From Corbicula japonica (Eukaryota > Mollusca > Bivalvia > Venerida > Cyrenidae), in assembly GCA_038501625.1 (NCBI GenBank), contig JAZAYU010000197.1, positions 310,001-374,000 on the forward strand: a stretch of DNA of 64,000 bases. Direction: 5' to 3'. The position numbers and the translations under genes were made by a program. A model generated the notes under the pieces. The model was given only the letters and a program-made list of their open reading frames with translations. It did not search any database and was not told the origin of the DNA. Below, in pieces: positions 1 through 11,200 of the stretch (position 1 is its first letter; each line of letters starts with the position of its first letter).

Positions 1-530
1 TCTATTGTCCTCTCTATTGTTCTTTTAGCCACATAAAAGAAAAAATTAGCCACGTAACAGAACGGAATGAATAGAATTTACCGTTACCATTGTTCTCATA
101 GCCACATAAATGGCGTGGCGTAAGCACGGACGGACGGACGGACGGACGGAAGGACGGACGGACGGACGGACAGGAGCAACTCTTAATGCCCGTCGCCATT
201 TCATGGCGGGGGCATAAAAACAATATTCTTATTCCGATCACGGTATTTATAGTTAGTTTATTTTACAAGAGGACAACCCAAGAAATAGCGAATTTAACTT
301 CGTTGATGACCCGCGTCAGTCTAGCGGAAAGCTCGCGCTATCTACACAGCTGTCACCGGTCACCTCTGTGTGTTTCAATATACGATAAGAGTATAGGGTA
401 TAGAATGCAGATTACACGTGTCAGATAATGAAAATGAATAATCAGTACGGTGAACAATATAGAATGGCGTGAAATGGAATTTAGTACAAGTATTATTGAT
501 ATAAATGCCTAATAACAGTAAGTATTACAG
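1..530. repeat. Repeat-derived DNA with a (GGAC)n microsatellite
   Basis: A GGAC/CGGA tetranucleotide run occupies about 127-172. It is followed by a GC-rich stretch with a gggggcataaaaac motif near 206-222. The pairing of a CGGN tetranucleotide run with a gggggcat motif recurs at 58980-59275, so this is probably a second, diverged member of one interspersed family. No coding exon is recognised here; the open frames are low-complexity translations. Confidence 0.5.
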
Positions 531-636
531 TTAATTATAATCTACGTAGAGAAGAGAAAAGGACCTAAACTGTGTTTTATTTTGCTGGGTTGAACTCGAG
601 TACGAGGTAGACGAGTCTATGTCCTCGGGGTAAGTG

Positions 637-963
637 CCTGACCCATCAATATGCTCAACCCAGACACGCTCATGCAAGCGTAATACAACAATGACATCGG
701 CATGATAACACTCAACATTAAAAGTCTTTGTCAAGCCTGGTGGTTGTGAACTATATTAAATCGTGTGTACTGATCTTTCCTACCAGGAATGCAAATCTGC
801 ATCGAGAAATAATATGTCCCTGCAAGGGGTGCCGTGAAAATACCCGTTGAGGTGTTATACCCATCTCCAGCATTCAATGTCGATATAGTAAACACAAATG
901 TTCAAGAAACACTAAGACTAAGGTTCTGTATATTGTGAGCTTGGAACGCCACTGTTAGAGTCA
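637..963 (-). pseudogene. C1q-domain exon, broken copy A
   Basis: Read on the - strand this is the counterpart of the intact C1q exon at 39150-39556. It keeps the acceptor (tttcag before base 963) and the start of the jelly-roll domain. Three lesions are visible. A TGA at 902-904 replaces a Gly codon. A net 19-base deletion near 720-740 shifts the frame. The last 20 or so residues, including the usual C-terminal strand, are absent because homology to copy B stops at 637. C1q-domain proteins are secreted recognition molecules greatly expanded in bivalves; this copy could not encode one. Confidence 0.85.
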
Positions 964-1477
964 CTGAAATAAACGGCAAACATACTATTATTCCATATGT
1001 CTATTTATTTGAATTGTGCAAAATTAGGCTGCAACAGAACTTAGAACTAAAAGAAATATTAATTTTACATTATTATAAATGGGGGTATGGTCTTGCAGCT
1101 TATATGCACACTTTTCTGGATGTCGATGCCAGTGAGGAATGATATTGAATTTTAACACAATTACATGTATACACTGCTACATATTTACATTTAAACTTCC
1201 TCCTCTACGATGAAGTCTTATTCATCTAACGAATAATAATGACTGATGGTAAAAAGTGTGACGTATTACTATAAAAGGCGTGGATACAGTAGAGTCCTTC
1301 ACGATTTATTGGACGTCGCCGAGCACGAACGTTTTGCCACGAGTTGCTGCGAAAAAGCGTGCCGTCATTCACTTTGTTGTCAACGTAGCTGTTCCAACAG
1401 CCATTCGAAAAAGTCGTTATATCATGAATTCTTCTAGTTATTTCAATATTAATGAGATTATTTATGTGTGTAGATGT

Positions 1478-1632
1478 AAGGATTGAATCGATATTTGATG
1501 CATATCCTTTGGGTATGAAAAACAGTTGGATTGTTTAAATTACGTGAGAAGCCCTTCGGGCTTCACACATTTTAAACAAACCAACTGTTTTCTATACCCA
1601 AATGGAAACCATCAAATATCGATTTAATCCTT
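1478..1632. repeat. 155-bp foldback hairpin (MITE-like)
   Basis: The arm starting aaggattgaatcgatatt at 1478 is matched in reverse complement by aatatcgatttaatcctt ending at 1632. Pairing continues inward through the gggtat and aacagttgg blocks to a short agcccttcgggct centre. It sits in a segment missing from copy B, consistent with insertion after duplication. No transposase is encoded. Confidence 0.75.
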
Positions 1633-1826
1633 AAATAATCTTGAAGTTTTTTTAAAAAAAAATATATGCTCCTGCTCCAAGAAAATACCAAATTGAGACA
1701 TTTTCAATGCCAGCAACATCTAAACAATATCACCCTAACAGTCTACGTGCGGAATAGCATCATAATAATATGGGATATTTACCATTTCCAATTCATATGT
1801 TGGGCAAAGTAAGTCTGGTGCACCCT

Positions 1827-1905
1827 AGAACCTGGTATAAACCAAATATGCAAATTGTTTTGCCTCTGACCGTTCCAAGGCGGTTACCCACCCACTCCGG
1901 GTTCT
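1827..1905 (+). repeat. Dispersed cloverleaf-like repeat core, copy 1
   Basis: It runs from AGAACC at 1827 to GGTTCT ending at 1905, enclosing a weakened ATGCAAA/TTTTGCC arm and the conserved gaccgttccaaggcggt arm. The equivalent sequence in copy B is 39998-40075, so this insertion predates the duplication. See the 19926-20130 copy for the best-preserved form. Confidence 0.6.
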
Positions 1906-2883
1906 AATAACCTAAATGATTTTGTCACTTTTAATGAAGCTTTTGTCATTTTGTTCACTGCATAGTTATACAAAAAGTATCTTTATTTTCAAAAATCAAC
2001 AATTCTGTGTATGGTTTATCAATAAACAGACCAGAAAGATAGATTGTACTCAAAAACACAAAAGAACAATAACATATTATCATTTAGGTGCCAGTTATCT
2101 GAAAAAATGTCAAATATGATTTTTTTCAGTTCCGTTGCCATGGTAACCGAAGTTTTAGTATTTCATTTTGTAAAATTAGTTACTTGATTTATATATAAAT
2201 GTTATTCAAGGGCAATAAACAGAGACTGAAATTTCTTATAGTTGTCACATAAATGCACCCAATTATTTAGACATATTTTGACAAAAGTAGGCTTTTTCAC
2301 ACTTACGGTGGTTTCCTCAAAAATGCTGCTTTTCAGTTAAAATAAGTCGTTTTTGAAAAAAAAAGAATTTGTATACTCCAAACACAACAAGGTACCTGAA
2401 AATGATAATAACTCATTTTGGCCAAAAATTGCATTTTGGACCATTTTTCCCAGAGAATGCCACATTTTATAAACCATGCTCTGCCTTCCTCTCTTCATTT
2501 CGGGCGTGTGGGTAGGCTGTGTCTCCTGGATCTGGCTATGCCTGATATGCATTTCTTTTTTTTTTTTAATTTATATATATGTGTGTGTTTGGATTTTTAA
2601 ACAAAAATCGTTTTTGCAATCTAGAGACTAAGATTAAGTAAGAAGATGTTTTTTTTCTGTTAAATTAGGTGGAAGATACATGAAACATATTTAAATAAGA
2701 AACCAAGTAACATAAGGTATTACTTAATTTACCTTTAAAGTTCAAGTGAAATTATAAACTCATATTCTCTGTCGCAAAACACCGGAAGCCGACGGAGCGG
2801 AATCGGCAATTCTGTAAGTGTTATTATTTACACTTATGTAATGTTTGATGACTAAGAAGCTAGGAACAAATACAACAATCGAC

Positions 2884-3038
2884 ATGGTTGCAGGAAGCAT
2901 CTTGGAGAGACTCACCATCGCATTTCCGACCTAGAACGGATGGTCGTGGATTGGTACATGTTCGGGTCCTTGATTTTATGCCAGCTCCGCAGGTAACACT
3001 ACAAGAAGGCCACGTACCCCGCATGGACCAGCCACCAT
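2884..3038 (-). CDS. Thrombospondin type-1 repeat exon (TSP1/C1q gene, copy A)
   Basis: Read on the - strand after the acceptor gattacag, the exon opens in phase 1 with DGGWSMRGTWPSCSVTCGAG and continues to a KCDGESLQDASC ending. This is the classic TSP1 pattern: a W-rich start, a CSVTCG motif, RTRTC and paired late cysteines. TSP1 repeats are extracellular modules of adhesion and immune proteins. The 3-prime boundary is less certain: a GT follows CNH at 2883-2882, giving phase 0, whereas TSP1 exons are usually phase 1 at both ends. Copy B has a stop in this exon (40490-40633). Confidence 0.75.
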
Positions 3039-3350
3039 CTGTAATCCAATCAGCAGAATTCGTCTTAAATATGTTTTAATACATACCACATATCACATTT
3101 TACATGTATTAAGCTAAATAACTGGTTGTCAAATAGACCTTTAAAATACCTTATTGAAAGAAATACTTAATTTTGAGTTCATGAGCGTTATGCGTTATGC
3201 CACGTTTATATTTGCCTGTGTAATCTTGATAAAATATCTAGGGTAAGAAATCACTTTGAAAGGTAAAATCATAATACAATACGACATTAATGAAGGTCAA
3301 ATCATAATTCAATACATCAAAATAAAAATAGTTAATAATAAAACAAATGC

Positions 3351-3521
3351 CAGCACATGACCCTGGCGGACATAAGGTGACGTCCATTGTATCACCAAAA
3401 CAATTTTCGCCTAAATACTGTGGAATTGGATTCGAACAAGTTCGATGTTCGCGTTGAATTCCTATGTCACAGGTCACTGGGCAGGCTTCCCAAGGTAACC
3501 AAAGCGCCCAGTCCCCTTTAA
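3351..3521 (-). CDS. Thrombospondin type-1 repeat exon, upstream (copy A)
   Basis: On the - strand, after the acceptor cttcacag, a 171-base phase 1-1 exon reads KGDWALWLPWEACPVTCDIG and on to an RTCSNPIPQYLGENC core and a final CPPGSCA. It has the TSP1 layout of Trp motif, CPVTC, RTC, NP and three later cysteines. The length is right for a symmetrical TSP1 exon, but the donor would be GC (gcattt) rather than GT, so splicing may be impaired. Most of this exon is missing from copy B. It precedes the 2884-3038 repeat in transcription order. No signal-peptide exon for this gene was recognised. Confidence 0.7.
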
Positions 3522-5240
3522 CTGTGAAGTAGCTATTATATCACTTTATCGAAAATAACTGAAAAAAAGAGTTAAATTAATTTTATTTACAGACATCATT
3601 TTCATAAGAAACAATATGCCATCAATTACCTACCAAAGAGAGATCTTATATAACATGTAGGGACATAAGTAAATAACAAAATTAATACTTACAATGGTTT
3701 AGACTACTTTTTATACATTAGATTGCTTTTGATTGATTACATAAACTAGTAAAGTATACTAACTTTCCAATTTTAACATTCCTGAAATCAAACATAATTA
3801 CAAAGTAGACTTCAATGAAACTTAGTCTAGTTGTCGGACAACACAAGATAAGAGCTCTAAAACTGCATTAACCATCAATATACATTAACGTATTTAATAT
3901 TTAGACAAAATGTCCGCGGCGTATTTTGAAAGACAATATATATAATCGGCATTGTTTTCTGTTCATTGTCATTATTTGTCTTTTCTTCCACTATCGCATT
4001 AATTAATAAAATTGTCTGCATCGTTCTTAAACAAAAACTCTAAACCAATAAAAATTCAGTAACTTATTGAAATTCCATTGTAATGATAATAATCATACAT
4101 GTATAGAGTAATTAATGTAACACAGTTGTAGTACCTAAAAGTTTAAAGTCTCAATGTTATTAACAGTAATGCATCTTTATGCCGACATAGCATAACCTTT
4201 GGTTGAGCGCAACTCAGTATGTTTACTATTAAACAATACACATTTCGATCCGCTCTTAAGACCGTGCGATATGACGATACGCTATTTGTTCTTAATTAAT
4301 TTGTATACCATTCAATGGTCCCCAAATAATAGAATGTGTTTGCCTGTTAATGATAAAAGTCTTAACTTAACAGAATATTATAGACTGATCTAAAAATAGA
4401 AATTCTGCTTTTCACAGCGGCCAAAAAGCAAAGTTTAAAAACAATCAACCGCTGTATCCTTAGGTTGCTTGAACAATACAAGTTCAAGTTTTATGATAAC
4501 AATAAATGTTAAAATTGGATCGAAGCTAACTAGCTTTAAATTCAAATATTTTGTGCAATATTAGAACACTCAATACATTGGCTGAATACTAGAATGTTAA
4601 GAAACGAATACCTCATATTTCATGCATTACCTAAAATTCAAAATAACCTCAATTACACTTTTGCTATTGTCAAATTCCTTTGAATTAACTTGACAAACAT
4701 TTGCGTCGTTGATTTTGCTAATACATGAAGTATTAAATGCAGTTATTCAGCCAATCAGAAAATTAGATTTTGCGACAATTTAAAATTGAGCTTGCAAACA
4801 TAAGTACATACTTAGATCAATACACTTAACGGTGTCCCTAAACTAGATCAATTTTAATCTTACAAATAATTATATGTTGGCATGGGGAGGTTGTGAGGTC
4901 ATACATTAGACAAACTTGAGGATGTTATCGTGATATGTTATGAAAGGAAACGATTCTAATTATTTCAAACTTGAAGATAATCTTTTTGAATCTTTTCTAC
5001 AATATATATAAGTAGTGAAACACAATGAAAACTCCGCAACAGTTCTATATCTAGATCAAGTTTAAACTGCGCAATTAACTCTATCATTAGCCACCGGGGT
5101 ATTGAATTATATTTATCATTATGGTAGTATTATAGTGCATGTTGTATCTCATGTTTAAAAGTATAAATGTGTTTTATATCTGTTAGACATAATGCAATTC
5201 AGAATAAGTACTATTTATTGATAGTGATACATAAACAAAT
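3522..5240. other. Divergent intergenic region between TSP1/C1q (-) and VWDE-like copy A (+)
   Basis: About 1.7 kb separates the most upstream recognised TSP1 exon from the VWDE-like start codon on the other strand. No exon is recognised in it. Much of it aligns with copy B (about 41160-43790), where roughly 1.1 kb of extra repeat sequence is inserted. It is a plausible shared promoter region; the missing first exon of the - strand gene could also lie here. Confidence 0.5.
5003..5012 (+). promoter_or_regulatory. Possible TATA element of VWDE-like copy A
   Basis: TATATATAAG lies about 230 bases upstream of the start codon and is conserved, slightly longer, at 43545-43560 before copy B. AT-rich sequence gives such matches by chance, so the transcription start is unproven. 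Confidence 0.25.
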
Positions 5241-5286
5241 ATGCTGTTTCATGTGTTTGTGATTTTAAAATTGGCATCTTACAGCG
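5241..5286 (+). CDS. Exon 1: start codon and signal peptide (copy A)
   Basis: ATG at 5241 opens a 46-base exon reading MLFHVFVILKLASYS plus one base, followed by the donor gtgagt. The split Gly codon is completed by exon 2. The hydrophobic stretch fits a short signal peptide for secretion. The identical 46 bases occur at 43791-43836 before copy B. No other in-frame start lies in this exon. Confidence 0.75.
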
Positions 5287-8200
5287 GTGAGTTCTTATAA
5301 TTTATGCAAACTAATACAATGTTGTTATAAACATAGTCGTATTTCAAACACAATATTTTGAGTTACTAGCTGTATAAAGGTATTCGGTGTAGTGCATCCA
5401 GATAACATTATAAGTTTCTTGCATGTGTGAGGTGAAGATGAAAAAATCTGTCACAGAGGGAACGAGGCTCTGCCGAGTTCCCGCAAAAACAGTTCACCCG
5501 AGGTGACAGATTTTTCTATCTTTACCGAATGTCGCATGCAAGATACATTTTCTTGCATACGTTGTAGTGTTCATAACATTTGTGTTTGTGTATACAAACT
5601 TAATTTTGTCGCTTAACGCTCAAATTTTGACGTTTACGCAAACCTTGTTTTGTAAATAACGTCACTTACTTGAATAAATAACGTCAAATACTTGAAGACG
5701 TGACGTCACTCATTTAGCACGCGAACGTTATCTTTTTCCTAGGGAAATGATATGATTTTCTTTCCCCGTTAAATCATGCGGAAATACTTATCCGGTATGC
5801 AAGAATGGCATATCCCAAATAGTATTTCGATCTTAAGAGCAATCATTCCTCAAAGTAAAATAGATACAACTTCTTTGCATTGACCGAGTCTTTCAATATA
5901 TATTGTTTGTTTTCTGTTCTAAATGTTATCTATTTACAGGTCAAGAATGCATCGAGACGGCAACACCACTTGACAGAATGAACACCAGGAGTGTGAATTA
6001 TACAGCAACGACTTCCGGCACTGATAACCATTTATTTCAAGGGTGGTATAGTGCCATGTATAATGGGTCTCAGTATCTGATCGCAGACAGCAACCACCGT
6101 CCAGCTTCAACAAACAGCTGTGGAACAGTATTTCCGATATATATGACTGGTAAAGATAATTTACAAGTCTGTAACCCCTCGGGTTCTCTTTTTCGTTAAT
6201 TGTTTATGGTGTATATTTTGAAGTTGATCATTTTATTACCCTTGCTCTTGTTTCCTCTCTCTTTGTTGGCTGTGTGGGAAGATTGTGTCTTTTGGATGTT
6301 GCCATTCCTGATATGCATATTTTACTGTTTTTAATGTTTGCTGCACAAGCGTTATAAATTACTGGTTTTAGGTATATTTGTCTTTTTTCTTGACATTATC
6401 AGTTTCCGTGTATATTTTAAATTTGTTAATTTTCTCCGTTGGTCTTATTCAGTAAGATTGTCATACAACCTGTTTACTTTACAAGGTAAATTGTATTTTA
6501 ATGAGTTTTGAGAAAATTAAAACAATCATTTATTAATTGTCTATTTCATGGAAATTAATATCTTTTTACCGATTGCTAGTTGAAAGGAATAGTTTTTTTT
6601 TTCGATTTATACAATGTCTTTCACAAAACAATGTCTTTACTTGAGTTTGCTTACTTGCGTGCACACTAAAACGAACATACTTGTGTAGGTGTACATCCGA
6701 GCTTAGAACCTATCACAGAGGAACCTATTGATGCTTTAATCTGCACTTTGGTCAGAAGTAACGGTTCTTGTAGCGTTTACCGATTTATCAAAATTCGGAA
6801 ATGCAATGGACAAATTCAGTATTTCCTCAATCCCGCTTGGTCGCCAACGCTGGACTTCAGTGGATATTGCTTTGGTAAGTTTTTCATTTTACTTGGAACA
6901 CAACGTTAAAAACAGAAAATGAGTAGTAAGTAAAATTACATATTAAGAAGAATTTATAATCACTACTTATAATCCTTTTGTAGAAAAGAGTTTGCTAATC
7001 TTTAGTTGTTGTAACAAGAATTGAACAGATTTAGTTATACAACTCAAATTCACATTTGTTTCGGAGAAGTTAACGTAGAGTTAACGGACATTCTCATAAA
7101 TAATAATACGCTACTGTAACAGTGACTGCTAGTTACTGCTATTGTGTTTTAAGAACTTTGCTTTAGGGTTTCCTAAAATCTTCTTAAATACAATGTAGAT
7201 GAAACATAATAAGCCACCAAACACGACCGTCAAAAATCAAATTATTTCAGAATTGGTTTGATTGGGCATATGCGCAATGACAGCTATGGACTAAAACTGC
7301 CCAAACCGGGTTGATCGCTACTTAATATTTACATAATTATATATGTTTCGCGCTCAACGGTTTACATAGGTGGTAAATGATAACATCACTTATTGAATGT
7401 ACGGGGAGACATTTTACAGCCGCCACAAATATTGCTAAAGTAATATTTAAATATATGAAAAAACATGTTTTGAAAGTTTGCAATATAGCTAAATAATTGA
7501 GGCGGATTGAGTCGCTGGGCTCTATTGATTCTCATCTAAGCCCAATTTTTTAATATTTTGCATTATCATTGGTTGTGCAGTGTTGCGGCGTTTTCCCGAG
7601 TATAAATCGGTTAACAGTTTCATAAGATAATGATGATTACGTTTATCTACGCAACCTTTTATATTGCTATGGGCGTTCGCTTAACTGGTCGATTTCGAGA
7701 TTTAGCTTTTTTATCATTTATACGTTACAAGTTTTGTGCAGTGTGGATGCCGTACAAACGTCTACCCGTGCAAATAAGTCTTTATTATCATTAGTTTAAA
7801 TCGGTTACCCGTGTTATATGATTTTGGTCAGATTTAACAGTTTTATGTGCAACCTTTTTTATGGCTATTCCAGCGCAGATGGTAGCGTTTTCTGACTAAT
7901 GTTGCTAGGCGTTGTAGCCGTTTCGGTTCAAACATTTATAATTTCTAATAACTTTCGACTTTTAAACTTAAAAACAATTTTTAAGTATTTTTGCATTTAT
8001 GGTTGTAGATCTGTCGGAAAACATATTGACTGCAAATAATGTTGGTAAGAACATTTAAATTGTTGTTGTTTTTTTTCCAACTCTTCACAATTTTGTCATA
8101 TATCACTTAACATAATATTTTTAATCACCGAAGTGTAAATGCATAAAACCGTATTGTTTCTAAATATTTTTATTTTTAACACGTAAGATACACACATGAA

Positions 8201-11200
8201 ACAATATGCACCTGCGATTAAAACTTAAAACATTTTCAGTACTATTTTCTCCCTAAATGAATACAACTTTAATAGTTTTGTTTTTATTTGAAATCAAAAT
8301 TAAAATTAAAATTAAAAACTTTAATGATACATTTACCATATTTGCCTTTAGCCAGTTTTGCTTCCCAAACGGCATATGCTTCTTATTTGCAATCACTAAA
8401 TATGAACATTTCTTAATAGGCTAACATAAACATATACTCGGTAAAGGTGCATGCTAAAGATCATACCGTTTTACAGTTTGTCTTTAAAAGGATGTCCTAG
8501 CATAACATTTGCTTATCGGAAGAGATTAAAGACTCATCAAAACACAAAATCTTACTTACTCACTATATGTTTAAGAGAACCCGTATCTTGTGGAAAAGGG
8601 CATAAGATGTCTAGTTGATACATTTTACAATAATGGGTCACTAAAATTGCAAATGGCGAAAAACGTGCTATTACCTGAAGAAATGTATTTATCTAAGGAT
8701 GAACTATTGTTTGCATGCTCAGTTAAGTCTAACGCATGTTCTTATTATCAAGCACATACTAAAACAAAAGACAAACCATTTCCATTAGAACTCTGAAATT
8801 CATTTACAATATACCAAAACAACTCAAAAATGAAATAAGTATATGCTGGTCTACGATCATTAGTGCCAATTCGTCAAAATGATGTTCTGGTTTTCAAGAA
8901 ATTGAAGAAAAACGTACTTCCGGGTATACTTTCGCTTTCAGGGGCAAATCATGTTGAGTACCTTTTCAAAACTCGACGTTTATTTCCATCGGCAGACATA
9001 TCAAGTAAAGAAATATAGTGTAATGTGGTTGTATTTAACTTTGGATACTTATTAAGTTGTTCGAAACAAAGCTTTATTTACATAGAACAGACACACACAA
9101 AAAGGAAATACCGTTCGCACAAGAACTCTGTAAAGCCTGTTTTAAACGTCTAGAAAAATAATACAGATATTTTGCGGTCAACAGTCAAAATAATATCATA
9201 AATTTTAAGTAGCACATCAAAATGTTTTAACCGTCAAACTGAAAGTAGACCCGGAAGTACGCTTTTCTTGAATTTCTTCAAAACCCTAACATTATTTTGA
9301 CGAATTTGCACCAATGATTGTAGACCAGCATATACCTATTAATTATATGTATTAGTTGTTTTGGTATATTATCCATGAATTTCAAAGATGTCATGCAAAT
9401 AGTTTTTCTTTTGTATTAGTATGTGCTTGGTAATGAGAAGATGCACCAGACTTAACTGAACATGTAAACATTAGTTCATTCTAGATGAATAATTTTTTTT
9501 TCAATAAAATCTAGGTGGCAATGTGTATTTTCCCCAAATTCATTTTAGAAATTTTAGCCAGTTTGCGCCATTTGCACCGTCAGTGATACATTAACTATTT
9601 TAAAATTTAATCCATTAACATTTTATAAGTAATGCTTAACTGGATTACATGTCAGAATAACAAAAGCTTGGTCATAAATATTTTCGACATTCTACAAGAG
9701 GAGATAAATTCTCAATATACACATAAATTTAAATTCTTTCACTCATTAATATAATATTATTCATTACCGTTTTATAGTATTATTGCAACATTAATGAAAT
9801 GGCCTCATTAAACATTGTCATCGGAAACAAATGGTTAGGAAATCTAAAATCTCCATCTTATTATGTTTGCACCGTGTGTTAATTCAAAAGTGAGAGTCTG
9901 TAATATTAAGCATTGATTTTTGCCATTTGCTAAGGTATTTTTGAGCAGTATTCCATCTTTTTATAAAAAAAGAACTATAGAAAGTACCTATAGATTAAAG
10001 CACTCCGCAAGAATGAACATTTGGAATACACATAAAACGATATCATAATTTAATATTATCACCATTCACTCAACAGTATCACATAGTGTCGGAGAGGGAG
10101 GGAATTTGCGAAAATTCAAACTTAGTTAATAGTTATATTTTAAATCATATTTTCATTATTAAAACAAAGTTCAGTAAGAACTATTCTAAAATGGAAACTT
10201 CTTATTTTAAATAGAACAATTATGCAATGAAACAGCAAAACCTCTCGACCGAATGGACACCAGGAGTGTGAATTATACATCAACGACTAACAGTACTGAC
10301 ACTTATTTGCAAGAAGGATGGTATAGTACCACGTTTAATTGCTTGCAATATCTTATCGCAGACAGCAACCACAAACCACCGTCAACTCAACGATGCGGAA
10401 CAGTGTATCCTATTTATATGAGAGGTACGTTTGAATTATTTTCAACAACTTACACCATATAAATAAGTTTTTGAATTATGTTCAACAACTTACACCATAT
10501 TTATTAAGTTTTTGAATTATGTTCAACAACTTATAATTAAAACCATGTTAATTAAGTGTTTTAGCTATGTTCAACATTTAACACCGTGTCAATTGTGTTT
10601 TAATTATGTTCAACAACCCCTGCAATTCATTTCTATGTGTTGGTACAATCAACAAAAACAACACGGTTGGTGCCAATTGTTAAAGTTGAAATTGTTGTTT
10701 ATCAGGTTCACATCCTAGCTTTGAACTTATTACCGAGATGCCTTTAGATGGAATAGTCTGTTTCCGGACCAACATTGGAGTCTGTACGTTGGTTGCACCT
10801 GTAAAAATCCGGAAGTGCAATGGACAAATACAGTACTACCTTCACAACTTCCCTTGGCTTTATATTGGTTTTTGCTTTGGTAATATTTGTTTCAGTACAT
10901 AATTTTTAAAGATAATTTAAATTTACATTAATAAATATAATTATTTGTTATTAAAACATCTTCAGTTTATCGTCGGATTTACAGGATAAAATCTTCTGAG
11001 CGTTTATATTTGTTTAGATATTTTTAAAAGTTTACATTTATGGTTTTAGATCCATGGCTTAAGAATGACAGTGGTAAGACCTTTTTGTTCAGTATTTTAA
11101 ATAAATATGATAAGTCAAAACAACATTATAGCATATAGGTCTTTGCAGAGTTTCTTGGGCTGTTAATCCCAAGTACTCTATATTCAGCCAATCAGTAAAT

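Larger units (their letters stand above)
964..2883. other. Intron-like, repeat-rich interval between C1q and TSP1 exons (copy A)
   Basis: No coding exon is recognised. About 460 bases between roughly 1180 and 1635 are absent from the aligned position in copy B (near 39765) and contain a long hairpin at 1478-1632. A member of the dispersed cloverleaf-like repeat lies at 1827-1905, and its usual downstream segment lies near 2440-2560. Confidence 0.6.

Noticed and set aside
2888..3079. + strand protein-coding frame (and its copy at 40420-40674)
   Set aside because: The + strand frame is the antisense of a TSP1 exon. Splice sites and Cys/Trp spacing fit only the - strand.
8590..8796. 68-residue open frame
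   Set aside because: It is contained in the left arm of the 8636-9588 foldback element.
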